DNA of 31,987 bases from CAHJXF01 sp038240015 (GTDB lineage: Bacteria; Pseudomonadota; Gammaproteobacteria; Burkholderiales; Burkholderiaceae_D), in contig JBBSEF010000030.1 of assembly GCA_038240015.1 (NCBI GenBank), forward strand, positions 1-31,987, given 5' to 3'. Below are positions 6,931 through 15,618 of the stretch, in pieces. The first letter of the stretch is position 1, and every line of letters begins with the position of its first letter. Position numbers and translations under genes: made by a program. The notes beneath the pieces were generated by a model that worked only from the letters and a program-made list of their open reading frames with translations, had not been told where the DNA came from and did not search any database.

Positions 6931-7169
6931 CGGTTCTCGAGCAATCCGTGATCGCCGAGCTTCTTCCTCAACGTATTGCGATTGATGCCGAGGATCTCGG
7001 CTGCCTGCGACTGATTGCCGGCCGCGCGCTCCATCGCGATCTGGAGCACCGGTTTCTCGACGGTGTGCATCACCATGTCGTAAACGTGATGCGGGGTCTC
7101 GCCATCGAGGTCGCGAAAATATTTTTCGAGACTCTTGCGAACGCAATCTTCGATCGACTCTTTGCTCAT
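6927..7169 (-). CDS. fis: DNA-binding protein Fis
   Basis: Fis is a nucleoid-associated dimeric DNA-bending protein and global regulator. The 80-residue protein has the N-terminal dimerisation helices (residues 1-45) and a C-terminal NtrC-like helix-turn-helix (QSQAAEILGINRNTLRKKL, about 53-71). This is the normal size for betaproteobacterial Fis. It starts 13 bases after the dusB stop and overlaps purH by four bases. Co-transcription of dusB with fis is well known in enterobacteria. Confidence 0.96.
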   Translation of the reverse strand: MSKESIEDCVRKSLEKYFRDLDGETPHHVYDMVMHTVEKPVLQIAMERAAGNQSQAAEILGINRNTLRKKLGDHGLLENR

Positions 7170-7182
7170 CGCGGGTCGCCGT

Positions 7183-8412
7183 TCAAGCCGCTTCGCGCAG
7201 CGCGTGGTCGATCGAAATCGCGTTCGAATCGTCGGCCCTGCACGAGGTTAGCGGGTCGCAATCGCGTCCGAGGCTTGCAAGAAAGCGATCGACCTCGGCG
7301 CGCTGCGTGTCGCAGTCCTCGATCGCATTCATGCGCGCGCGAAAGGCCTGACCGCGCGGCAGGTCTTCGACATACCAGCCGATGTGCTTGCGTGCGGTGC
7401 GTAAGCCGGTGAACTCGCCGTAGAACGCGTAGTGATCGTCGAGATGCTCGGCAAGCAGCGTGCGGACTTCGCCTATCGATGGCGGCGCGAGATGCGCGCC
7501 GTGTTCGAGATAGTGCGCGACCTCGCGAAAGATCCACGGACGGCCCTGCGCGGCGCGGCCGATCATCACCGCGTCGGCGCCGGTGGCGCCCAGGACGTGC
7601 GCGGCGCCCTCGGGTGTATCGATGTCGCCGTTCGCCACGACCGCTATCGCGACGTCGGATTTCACTGCCGCGATGGTTTCGTATTCGGCATGCCCGCTGA
7701 AGAGATCCGCGCGCGTGCGGCCGTGGATCGTCAAGAGGGCGATGCCGGCGCGCTCGGCGATGCGTGCGATCACGCGCGCATTGCGCGCATCGCGACGCGG
7801 GCCGGTGCGAATCTTGAGCGTGACGGGAACGCCGTACGGCACGGTGACCGCTTCGACCACCGCGTCGAGAATGCGCGCCACCAGCGCTTCGTCGGCCAGC
7901 AGCGCCGACCCGGCCGCCGCGTTGCAAACTTTCTTCGCGGGGCAGCCCATGTTGATGTCGATGATCTGCGCGCCGCGCTCGACGTTGAAGCGCGCGCACT
8001 CGGCCAGCATCGTGGCATCCGCGCCGGCGATCTGAACCGTCTTGGGCTCGGGCTCGCCGTCGTGATCGGTGCGGCGCGAGCTCTTGACCGTTTCCCACAG
8101 ACGTGGATTGGACGCAGCCATCTCCGACACGGCGTGGCCCGCGCCGAGGCGCTTGCAGAGTTTGCGAAACGGTCGATCGGTCACGCCCGCCATCGGCGCG
8201 ACGAAGACGCGGTTGCGCAGAAGATAGGGACCGATGCGAAGCCCGGTTTCTCGTTGACGCGCACGAGTCGCATCCGATGCGGCATCGACCGACGCGGGAT
8301 CGCGATCATCAGCGAGAGGTGCCAGAGGCATGGGCGCGGGCTGTAGAGAGTCAGGCTGGCCGCGAATGCCTCGCGCGAAGATGTGCGAGAGCAGCGCGAG
8401 CAGGGACAACAT
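7183..8412 (-). CDS. dusB: tRNA-dihydrouridine synthase DusB
   Basis: DusB is an FMN-dependent enzyme that reduces specific uridines in the tRNA D-loop to dihydrouridine. Conserved landmarks are VFVAPMAGVTDRPFRKLC, DINMGCPAKKV with the catalytic cysteine, LKIRTG, LLTIHGRTR, VVANGDI and GADAVMIGRAAQGRPWIF. From the ATG at 8412 the protein has 409 residues, longer than the usual 320-345. The first 57 residues are low-conservation and Pro/Ala/Asp-rich. A second ATG at 8331 gives 382 residues and may be the true start; neither has a strong ribosome binding site. The C-terminal 20 or so residues after the last conserved helix are also extra. It is first in the dusB-fis-purH run, 50 bases after ubiH. 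Confidence 0.93.
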   Translation of the reverse strand: MLSLLALLSHIFARGIRGQPDSLQPAPMPLAPLADDRDPASVDAASDATRARQRETGLRIGPYLLRNRVFVAPMAGVTDRPFRKLCKRLGAGHAVSEMAASNPRLWETVKSSRRTDHDGEPEPKTVQIAGADATMLAECARFNVERGAQIIDINMGCPAKKVCNAAAGSALLADEALVARILDAVVEAVTVPYGVPVTLKIRTGPRRDARNARVIARIAERAGIALLTIHGRTRADLFSGHAEYETIAAVKSDVAIAVVANGDIDTPEGAAHVLGATGADAVMIGRAAQGRPWIFREVAHYLEHGAHLAPPSIGEVRTLLAEHLDDHYAFYGEFTGLRTARKHIGWYVEDLPRGQAFRARMNAIEDCDTQRAEVDRFLASLGRDCDPLTSCRADDSNAISIDHALREAA

Positions 8413-8462
8413 TCTATCGTCAAGCGGCCGGGCAACGCGATGCCGCTCACACGATCACGACT

Positions 8463-9734
8463 TCAGCGTCGCCCGTTCATCATCTGCCGCGCGAACACGC
8501 CGCGCAGCGGCCGCGCGATGTCGAGCAATGCAAGCGTGACGCCGCGACCCCATGCGATCGGGCCGAAAGGATGGGCGAACAGGCGCGGCATCAAGTCGGT
8601 GAGATCGACGATCGCGGCGCGATCGACGCGGCGCGATGCGATGAAGCGGGCCACCAGCGTGGGCGCATCGGGCGCACGGCTTGTTGCCGGACTCGCGTCG
8701 GCGTCGGCGAGAAGCCGGGCCAGCACATAGGCATCGCGAAGACCGAGATTGAGGCCTTGCCCCGCGACCGGATGCAGGGCCTGCGCGGCATTGCCGATCG
8801 CGAACTCGGCGGTCGTCGTCGAGTGCGCCCGCGCCGTTTCTTCGACCGCGTTCAGACCGAGCGCAAAGGCGCGGCGCTGACCGGCCGATGCGAAGCGTCC
8901 CAATCGATCGCCGAACGCGGCATGGAGCGCATCGAGAAAATCGGCGTCGCTCAATGCGAGACGCGCCTCGCCCTCGTCCGGTCGACCACACCAGACGACC
9001 GAGTAGCCCTCGCGCTTTGCATCGCGAGCGGGCAGGAGGGCGATCGGTCCGGTTTCGGTGAAGCGCTCGAACGCCGTGTGTGTCAGCGACGGCGACGACC
9101 GGTCCGCGACGGTCACGAACGCGGTGATCGCGGTCTGCTCATAGTCGCGATGAATCGCCCGGCGCTGCTGCGCGTCGAAGAGTCCGCCTTCGGCATGGAC
9201 GACGTAACGCGCGTGGATGGCGTCGCTTTCGGGGCTCGATCGATCGCCGCGCGAGGTCGCAACGCGCAATCGGTGTTCATCGCTGCCGCTGTCCTCGTTC
9301 TCGCGATCTTTCTCGATACCGCCCGCTATGCCGGTCACGCGCAACGGCCGTGTCACATCGAGGCCGAGTCGCATCAACGCCGCATCGAGCGCATCGGTGA
9401 GATCGCCATGACGAATTACATAACCGAGCGCCGGCACACCGTAGTCATCGCGATCGATCACGGTGCGGCCGAAACGCCCGCGATGCGAGATGTGGATGTC
9501 GGTGATCGGCGTGGCGTGCGATTCGACGCCGTCGCGCCACGCGCCGATGCGTGCGAGCAGTGTCGCGCTGCCGTGCGAGATCGCGATCATGCGATCGTCC
9601 TTCGCAGCCGCTTCGCGGGTGCGCGCATCGACTAGCGCGATGCGGTCCGCCGCGATCCCCCGCTCGCGCAGAAACAGCGCGCACGCGGCGCCGACCGGGC
9701 CCGCGCCGCAGATCACGATGTCGCGCTCAATCAT
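8463..9734 (-). CDS. ubiH: UbiH-family FAD-dependent hydroxylase of ubiquinone synthesis
   Basis: This is a flavoprotein aromatic hydroxylase, most likely acting on the polyprenyl phenol ring in ubiquinone synthesis. The 423-residue protein starts at the ATG at 9734 (MIERDIVICGAGPVGAACAL), which sets the Rossmann GxGxxG at residues 10-15. The later signature GNAAQALHPVAGQGLNLGLRD is the UbiH form of the FAD motif, which favours UbiH over UbiF or UbiI. A segment of roughly 30 residues rich in Asp, Glu and Ser around residues 160-190 (KDRENEDSGSDEH...) is likely a lineage-specific loop. It overlaps the murU stop by eight bases. Which ring position it modifies cannot be read from sequence. Confidence 0.88.
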   Translation of the reverse strand: MIERDIVICGAGPVGAACALFLRERGIAADRIALVDARTREAAAKDDRMIAISHGSATLLARIGAWRDGVESHATPITDIHISHRGRFGRTVIDRDDYGVPALGYVIRHGDLTDALDAALMRLGLDVTRPLRVTGIAGGIEKDRENEDSGSDEHRLRVATSRGDRSSPESDAIHARYVVHAEGGLFDAQQRRAIHRDYEQTAITAFVTVADRSSPSLTHTAFERFTETGPIALLPARDAKREGYSVVWCGRPDEGEARLALSDADFLDALHAAFGDRLGRFASAGQRRAFALGLNAVEETARAHSTTTAEFAIGNAAQALHPVAGQGLNLGLRDAYVLARLLADADASPATSRAPDAPTLVARFIASRRVDRAAIVDLTDLMPRLFAHPFGPIAWGRGVTLALLDIARPLRGVFARQMMNGRR

Positions 9735-10485
9735 GCGCGATACCGGCACGCCGCAAGCGTCGATCGAGCGCACGAAGCTGTTCGAGCGTGCCGACGTTGT
9801 CCCACACGCCGTGAAAAATTTCGCCGCTGATGCGTCGTTCTTCAGCGAGCGCATAGGCCCACGGGAAGAGCGAGAGCGGCACGTTCTTCGGCAAGCCATC
9901 GAACACGCGCGGATGAAACACGCCGATGTTCGCGTAGGTGTGCTGCCGATCGCTCTCGCTCTCGCTCTCGCTGCCGATCGCGATCGGGCTCGCGACCGGT
10001 CCCGCGATTCGTCCCTTGGCGAGCGTCATGTCGCCGCGCGGGTGATGCGGCGGGTTGTCGGTCAGTACCAGATGCGCGGCGCGGGGCGGAAAGCCGGATA
10101 GGATCGCCTCGCCGACGGCCGCCAGACGCGCATAGTCGTAGTCGGTGTAGATGTCGGCGCTGACGACGACGAAGGGTCGGTCGCGCGCGTCGGCTTCGAG
10201 CAGCGGCAACGCAGTCACGATGCCGCCCGCGGTTTCGAGCGCGACCGCTTCGCGCGACCACGCGATCCGCGCTCCCCAACGCGATCCATCGGCGATCGCC
10301 TCTTCGAGTTGCGAGCCGAGCCACGCATGATTGATCACGAGATCGATGAAGCCCGCCGCCACCAGACGTTCGATCTGCCACACGATCAGCGGCTTGCCGC
10401 CGACCGGCAACAGCGGCTTGGGGGTCGTCTCGGTCAGGGGCCGCATGCGCAGACCGCGGCCGGCCGCGAGGATCATTGCTTTCAT
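9727..10485 (-). CDS. murU: Nucleotidyltransferase, N-acetylmuramate-1-phosphate uridylyltransferase (MurU) type
   Basis: MurU converts MurNAc-1-phosphate to UDP-MurNAc in the cell-wall recycling route that bypasses de novo synthesis and fosfomycin. The 252-residue protein starts at the ATG at 10485. It opens with the nucleotidyltransferase motif LAAGRGLRMRPLTETTPKPLLPVGGKPL (residues 6-33), followed by ETAGGI (84-89) and the metal-binding D111 in SADIYTDYD. The gene lies 4 bases after amgK, the kinase that makes its substrate, and this context fixes the function. A CGCTCT hexanucleotide repeat (9951-9972) encodes a Ser-Glu run in a loop. Confidence 0.9.
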   Translation of the reverse strand: MKAMILAAGRGLRMRPLTETTPKPLLPVGGKPLIVWQIERLVAAGFIDLVINHAWLGSQLEEAIADGSRWGARIAWSREAVALETAGGIVTALPLLEADARDRPFVVVSADIYTDYDYARLAAVGEAILSGFPPRAAHLVLTDNPPHHPRGDMTLAKGRIAGPVASPIAIGSESESESDRQHTYANIGVFHPRVFDGLPKNVPLSLFPWAYALAEERRISGEIFHGVWDNVGTLEQLRALDRRLRRAGIAHD

Positions 10486-10489
10486 GGAT

Positions 10490-11557
10490 TCAAAAGGTAT
10501 AGCCGAATTCGACTGCGCGACCTTCCAGCGCATCGAGCAATTGCAGCAGCGGCCCGAGCGCGCGATAGCGGTTCGCGGTCGCACGCACGTACCCGATGAA
10601 GCGGGGCGCGTCGGTGAGGTAATGCGGCTTGCCGTCGCGATGGCGAATGCGCGCGAAGATGCCGAGCACTTTCAGATGGCGTTGCAGCCCCATCCATTCG
10701 AAGTCGCGATAGAAGTCGCCGAAGTCCACAGGTACCGGCAGGCCGGCCTTCTTCGCGCGCTCCCAGTAGCGCACGGTCCAGTCGATCACGACCTCTTCGT
10801 CCCACGAGATGAATGCGTCCTTGAACAGCGATGCGACGTCGTAGCTGATCGGGCCGTACACCGCGTCCTGAAAATCGAGAACACCCGGATTGAGTTTGCC
10901 CTTGGCGACCATCAGGTTGCGCGGCATGAAGTCGCGATGCACATAGCTGCGCGCTTCGGCGAGATTGACCGCGACGATGCGATCGAAGGCGGCCGCGAGC
11001 GTCGCGCGTTGCTTGTCTTCGAGCGCGATGCCCAGATGCCTGGCGACATACCAATCCGGAAACAGCGCGAGCTCACGACGCAAGAGCGTGTCGTCGTAGG
11101 GCGGCAGGACACCGGGCATCGATGCGCACTGCCATGCGATCAAAGAGTCGATCGCATCCATCATCAGCGGCGCGGCCGCTTGCGGGTCGTCCGGAGCCAG
11201 CGCGGATAGATAGGTCTGCGTACCGAGATCGGTCAACAGCAGGAAGCCCTGTTCGAGATCTTGTTCGAGCACGCGCGGCACATGCAATCCGGCCTCGGCC
11301 ATCAAGCGCGCAACCTGCACGAACGCTGCCGTGTTCTCGCGCTCGGGCGGCGCGTCCATTGCGATCGCGGTACCCGTCCCGGCATCGACGCGAAAGTATC
11401 TTCGAAAGCTCGCATCGGCCGACGCGGGAGCGAGGGTCGCGACATCGATCGCATGACGATCGTCAAGCGACGAGAGCCAGCGCCGCAGCGCTAGAAGCCT
11501 AAGGTCGACGACGGGTGGGGCGGACAAGGATGAAGAAGAACAAGCGATGGCAGGCAA
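10490..11557 (-). CDS. amgK: N-acetylmuramate/N-acetylglucosamine kinase AmgK
   Basis: AmgK is an aminoglycoside-phosphotransferase-fold kinase that phosphorylates the anomeric position of MurNAc and GlcNAc, feeding MurU. The 355-residue protein shows the catalytic loop YVHRDFMPRNLMV (H207, D209, N214) and the metal-binding LDFQDAVYGP (D228). No ATG precedes the conserved N-terminal LRRWLSSL. The likely starts are TTG codons at 11557 or 11527, neither with a clear ribosome binding site, so the N-terminus is uncertain by about ten residues. The gene is divergent from lptD with a 99-base spacer, the same arrangement known for amgK-murU in pseudomonads. Confidence 0.9.
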   Translation of the reverse strand: MPAIACSSSSLSAPPVVDLRLLALRRWLSSLDDRHAIDVATLAPASADASFRRYFRVDAGTGTAIAMDAPPERENTAAFVQVARLMAEAGLHVPRVLEQDLEQGFLLLTDLGTQTYLSALAPDDPQAAAPLMMDAIDSLIAWQCASMPGVLPPYDDTLLRRELALFPDWYVARHLGIALEDKQRATLAAAFDRIVAVNLAEARSYVHRDFMPRNLMVAKGKLNPGVLDFQDAVYGPISYDVASLFKDAFISWDEEVVIDWTVRYWERAKKAGLPVPVDFGDFYRDFEWMGLQRHLKVLGIFARIRHRDGKPHYLTDAPRFIGYVRATANRYRALGPLLQLLDALEGRAVEFGYTF

Positions 11558-11615
11558 AGAGCCAGGCGGTGCGAACTTGCGACGAACATGCAGGCAAGCG
11601 GCCGAGAGCGTGTCC

Positions 11616-11621
11616 TATAAT
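11616..11621 (+). promoter_or_regulatory. -10 element of the lptD promoter
   Basis: A perfect TATAAT lies at 11616-11621, placing transcription start near 11628 and a leader of about 29 bases before lptD. No good -35 hexamer is found at 16-18 bases spacing (11592-11599 reads AGGCAAGC), so an activator or another sigma factor may be needed. On the opposite strand, TATTAT (11617-11622) overlaps it and might serve amgK, but it too lacks a -35. Confidence 0.5.
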
Positions 11622-11656
11622 ACGCGACGACTTCAGACCGCCGGCGCGCTCGACCC

Positions 11657-14104
11657 ATGCGTTTGACCGCGATCCGACCACTTCTTCCCGCCGCCTCCTT
11701 GATTGACTTCCGCGCCGTGCCCGCGCGCCCCGTCGTTCGCGGCTTCGTTCGCGCCTTCGTTCGCCGCTTCGCGCGAGTTCCGTCGCGCATCGTCCTGTCA
11801 TCGGCGTTGCTGATGCTGGCCCTCGCTTCGGCCCATGCAGAGGAAGGTCTCAAGCTGCGTCTGCAGAACGACCTACTCGATCCGCCCAACAAGACGAAGC
11901 AAGGCGCGCTGTCGTTCGCGCGCGCCGACCGCATCGAGGGCAGGATCGACACCGATGTGACGTTGAGCGGCAATGCCGAGCTGCGCCGAGCAGGCGGCGA
12001 CGTGCTGAAGGCCGACACGATGCGCTACGTCGAAGTCGAGGACGAACTGTTTGCGAACGGCGCCGTGAAGATCGTGCGCGACGGCAACGTCTATGTCGGC
12101 CCCGAACTGCGCATCAAGCTCGACGACTACAGCGGCTATTTTCTGAAGCCCGAATATTTTCTGACCGGCACGCGCAACCGCCGCACCATTCCCGAGACGC
12201 AGATCATCACCGCTGCGACCGATCCGCTCTACGCCTATCGCAATCCGGTCGCGTCGAACCGCGCGGGATTTCCGGGACGCGGCAGCGCCGATCGCGCCAT
12301 CTTCATCGACCGCGATCACGTCGATCTCGACAATCCGATCTACACCACCTGCCGCGCCGACAACACCGACTGGTACATCAAGGCCGAATCGATGTCGCTC
12401 GACCAGAGCACGCAAGTGGGAACGGCGCGCAACGCGAGAATCATCTTCAAGGATGTGCCGATCCTGGCGTCGCCGTACTTGAGTTTTCCGCTCGACGACA
12501 GTCGCAAGTCGGGCCTCTTGCCGCCGACCGTTTCGATCACGTCGAGGAGCGGCTTCGAATTCCTGCAGCCCTATTACTTCAACCTCGCGCCCAATTACGA
12601 TCTGACGCTTTACCCGAAGATCATCACCGCGCGCGGCCTTCAGTTGGGCGCGGATACGCGCTACCTCTGGCCGACGTTCAACGGCGACGTGCGCGTCGAA
12701 GGTCTTCTCAACGACCAGCGCGAAAAAAACGAAAAGACGCGTTATGCGTTTTCAACGCTGAACACGTATGCGAACGGTCCGTGGTCGGGCTATCTGAATT
12801 ACAACAAGGTTTCCGACGACAACTACTTCGTCGACTTCTCGCGGACCATCGCGCTGTCGTCGCAACGCATCCTGCCGCGCGATGCGGCCGTCACATACAG
12901 CGCGCAATACTGGTACGCGACCGCGCATGTGCTTCGTTATCAAACGCTGCAGGATCCGGTGTCGCCGATCGTGCCGCCTTTCGAGAAGTCGCCGCAGTTG
13001 CTGTTTCATGGCGCCCGCCTCGACGTGCTCGGCGGTTTCGACTTCAACCTCGACATCGATGCGACGCGCTTCATCCATCCCACGTTCGCCAGCGGCGACC
13101 GCTACGTGCTCGCGCCGAGCGTCGCGTATCCGATCCTGCGACCGGGATGGTTCGTCACGCCCAAGCTGGCGTTCAACGCCGCGCATTACAGCGTTGCCGA
13201 TCAACCCAACGGTGCGCAAAGCGAATTCAATCGCACTCTGCCGACCGCATCGGTCGACTCGGGCCTGATCTTCGAGCGGGACACCTCGCTCTTCGGCCGG
13301 TCGTTGCGCCAGACGCTCGAGCCGCGCCTGTTCTACGTGCGCACGCCTTTTCGCGATCAGAGCAAATTGCCCAACTACGACAGCGGCATCACCGACTTCA
13401 ACTTCTCGCAATTGTTCGCGGAAAATCCTTTCGGCGGATACGACCGCATCGCCGATTCCAATCAGCTCACGGCGGCCGTGACGACGCGCTATATCAACAA
13501 CGACGACGGCGCCGAAATTTTTCGCGCATCGCTCGGTCAGCGCTCTTATCTGTCGCCGCAGCGCGTGACGCTGCCCGGCGGCCAACCGATCGACCGCAAG
13601 CGTTCGGACGTCCTCGCTGAAGTTTCGGGCCAGTTGTTGAAGAGCATTTCGGTCGATGCGGGCGTGCAATACAGTCCGGTGATTCGCGGCGTGATCCGCT
13701 CGAACGTCGGCGTCTCGTACCGCCCCGAGCCGACCAAGGTGCTCAACGCCGAGTATCGCTATCGGCAGGGCGACCTGGAACAGGTGGACTTCTCGGCCCA
13801 ATGGCCGATCACGCGCAACGTGTACGCGGTCGGGCGCGTAAACTACTCGACCCGCGAGCGCAAGGCGATCGAGACTTTGGCGGGGATCGAGTACGGCGGA
13901 TGCTGCTGGGTATTGCGCCTCGTCGGGACGCGTTATGTGACCGGGGCGCAGACGGCGACCAGTACGCTGTTCCTGCAACTGGAGTTGAACGGTCTCGCAC
14001 GTCTGGGCTCCAACCCGCTCGAGTCGTTGAAGCGCAACGTACCGGGCTATCAGCTCGTCAATCCGCCGCCGGCGGCGGGATCGCCGTACCGCAATTATCA
14101 GTAA
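11657..14104 (+). CDS. lptD: LPS-assembly outer-membrane protein LptD
   Basis: LptD forms the beta-barrel that, with LptE, inserts lipopolysaccharide into the outer leaflet. The 815-residue protein has a long, Arg-rich signal peptide n-region, a hydrophobic core and a likely cleavage at ALASAHA-EE near residue 61. Residues 85-190 form the periplasmic OstA-like beta-jellyroll (ADRIEG...LSGNAELRRAGGDVLKADTMRY). The rest is the LptD barrel, with TDWYIKAESMSLDQ and the C-terminal GGCCWVLRL. Cysteines are only C232, C749 and C750. E. coli has a fourth near the mature N-terminus (C31), absent here, so only the C232-C750-type disulfide looks possible. It is first in lptD-surA-pdxA-rsmA. Confidence 0.96.
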   Translation: MRLTAIRPLLPAASLIDFRAVPARPVVRGFVRAFVRRFARVPSRIVLSSALLMLALASAHAEEGLKLRLQNDLLDPPNKTKQGALSFARADRIEGRIDTDVTLSGNAELRRAGGDVLKADTMRYVEVEDELFANGAVKIVRDGNVYVGPELRIKLDDYSGYFLKPEYFLTGTRNRRTIPETQIITAATDPLYAYRNPVASNRAGFPGRGSADRAIFIDRDHVDLDNPIYTTCRADNTDWYIKAESMSLDQSTQVGTARNARIIFKDVPILASPYLSFPLDDSRKSGLLPPTVSITSRSGFEFLQPYYFNLAPNYDLTLYPKIITARGLQLGADTRYLWPTFNGDVRVEGLLNDQREKNEKTRYAFSTLNTYANGPWSGYLNYNKVSDDNYFVDFSRTIALSSQRILPRDAAVTYSAQYWYATAHVLRYQTLQDPVSPIVPPFEKSPQLLFHGARLDVLGGFDFNLDIDATRFIHPTFASGDRYVLAPSVAYPILRPGWFVTPKLAFNAAHYSVADQPNGAQSEFNRTLPTASVDSGLIFERDTSLFGRSLRQTLEPRLFYVRTPFRDQSKLPNYDSGITDFNFSQLFAENPFGGYDRIADSNQLTAAVTTRYINNDDGAEIFRASLGQRSYLSPQRVTLPGGQPIDRKRSDVLAEVSGQLLKSISVDAGVQYSPVIRGVIRSNVGVSYRPEPTKVLNAEYRYRQGDLEQVDFSAQWPITRNVYAVGRVNYSTRERKAIETLAGIEYGGCCWVLRLVGTRYVTGAQTATSTLFLQLELNGLARLGSNPLESLKRNVPGYQLVNPPPAAGSPYRNYQ

Positions 14105-14133
14105 GCCTGATCGAACCGCGTTCGATCCCACGG

Positions 14134-15618
14134 ATGAATGGTTCAAGCATGAATAGTCAAAACCTCAAGCATATTTTCTTGATTGCCGCAGCGGCGGCCG
14201 CGACGGCGGCGGCTGCTCCGTCCCTCGCACAAGGGCTCAACCCCAATCGTGCGCGCGCGCCGCAGAGCACACTCGCGCAGCCGCCCACTCAACCAGAAAA
14301 GCCGGACGGCATTGCGCCGCGGGCAAACGCGGCGTCGACCGCGACATCGACCGGTTCGCAGCGGGTGCTCGAACAGATCGTCGCGGTCGTCAATGGCGAG
14401 ATCATCACGCGCAACGAATTGAAGGAACGCGTCGAAGCCGTTGCCAAGGCGCTGGCGCGCCAGGGCACGCAGTTGCCGCCCGCCGATGTGCTCGAGCGCC
14501 AGGTGCTCGAGCGCATGATCGTCGAGAAGGCCGAGGTGCAGCTGGCCGTCGAGAACGGTGTTCGCGTGGACGACGTGCAACTCGACCGCGCGGTGCAGCG
14601 CGTGGCCGAGTCGAACAACCTCTCGGTGCAGGCGTTCCGTGATCGGGTCGAGAAGGAGGGCACGACGTTCCCGCGTTTTCGCGATGACTTGCGCAACCAG
14701 ATCATGATGGAGCGCGCACGCAACAAGGAGGTCGACGAAAAGGTGCAGGTAGGCGAGGGCGAGATCGATGCCTTCATCGCCGAGCAAACCGGCACGTCGT
14801 CGAGCGCGTCGCCCGAAGTCAACGTCGCGCAGATCCTGGTACGCGTACCCGAGCAGGCGACGCCCGAGCAGATCGAACGCCTGCGCGCGAAGGCCGAGGA
14901 CCTCTATCAGCAGGCCAATGGCGGCGCCGACTTCGGCCGCCTTGCCGCCGGTTTTTCGGACTCACCCGAAGGCCTTCAAGGGGGAGACCTGGGCTTTCGT
15001 TCGCAAGATCGCTTGCCGCAGCTTTTCATCGATGCCATCTCGCCGCTGGCGGTCGGGCAAGTGGCCAAGCCGGTCAAGAGTGCGAACGGCTTTCACATCC
15101 TCAAGCTGGTCGCCAAACGCGGCGCAGGCGCCGGCGCCGCAGCCGTCGGTGGTTCTGGATTGGCCGCGCCGGTCGAACAGACGCACGCGCGTCACATCCT
15201 GATTCGCGTCAACGAGGTGGTTTCCGACGAGCAGGCCAAGACGCGCCTCGCCGACATCCGCCAGCGCATCGAGAACAAGACCGCGAGCTTCGAGGACATG
15301 GCGCGCGCCTATTCGAACGACACGTCGGCGAGCAAGGGCGGCGACCTCGGCACGCTCTATCCGGGCGACACCGTTCCCGAGTTCGAAAAGGCGATGAACG
15401 ATCTCAAGCCCGACCAGATCAGCGAGCCGGTGCGCACGCCGTTCGGCTATCACCTGATTCAGGTGGTCGATCGCAAGAAGCAGGACGTGGCGCAAGATCG
15501 CTTGCGCCTGTTGGCTCGTCAGGCGATTCGCGAACGCAAGATCGAAGAGGCAACTGAAAGCTGGTTGCGCGAATTGCGCGACCGCGCGTATGTCGAGATG
15601 CGGTTGGACGACAAGTAA
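14134..15618 (+). CDS. surA: Periplasmic chaperone / peptidyl-prolyl isomerase SurA
   Basis: SurA escorts unfolded outer-membrane proteins, including LptD, across the periplasm. From the ATG at 14134 it has 494 residues. An in-frame ATG at 14149 gives MNSQNLKHIF and may be the better start. An Ala-rich signal peptide ends near PSLA-QG. A Pro/Thr-rich linker follows, then the SurA N-terminal domain (VLEQIVAVVNGEIITRNELKERV), parvulin domain 1 (VAQILVRVPEQAT...GGDLGFRSQDRLPQLF), an Ala/Gly linker, and parvulin domain 2 (ARHILIRVNEVVS...GGDLGTLYPGDTVPEFE). The C-terminal helix ends at the stop at 15618. It starts 29 bases after lptD and overlaps the longer pdxA start. Confidence 0.95.
   Translation: MNGSSMNSQNLKHIFLIAAAAAATAAAAPSLAQGLNPNRARAPQSTLAQPPTQPEKPDGIAPRANAASTATSTGSQRVLEQIVAVVNGEIITRNELKERVEAVAKALARQGTQLPPADVLERQVLERMIVEKAEVQLAVENGVRVDDVQLDRAVQRVAESNNLSVQAFRDRVEKEGTTFPRFRDDLRNQIMMERARNKEVDEKVQVGEGEIDAFIAEQTGTSSSASPEVNVAQILVRVPEQATPEQIERLRAKAEDLYQQANGGADFGRLAAGFSDSPEGLQGGDLGFRSQDRLPQLFIDAISPLAVGQVAKPVKSANGFHILKLVAKRGAGAGAAAVGGSGLAAPVEQTHARHILIRVNEVVSDEQAKTRLADIRQRIENKTASFEDMARAYSNDTSASKGGDLGTLYPGDTVPEFEKAMNDLKPDQISEPVRTPFGYHLIQVVDRKKQDVAQDRLRLLARQAIRERKIEEATESWLRELRDRAYVEMRLDDK

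Noticed and set aside
5320..6951. A 543-codon open frame on the plus strand opposite purH
   Set aside because: It is a mirror of purH codon bias in GC-rich DNA. Its composition is Arg/Asp/Val-heavy with no recognisable domain, while the minus strand encodes an intact PurH.
8103..9635. A 510-codon open frame opposite dusB and ubiH
   Set aside because: It crosses two well-supported genes and their spacer on the other strand and shows only shadow-type composition.
12752..14146. A 464-codon open frame opposite lptD
   Set aside because: It lies entirely over the lptD barrel and surA start, has no family features, and lptD is complete on the plus strand.
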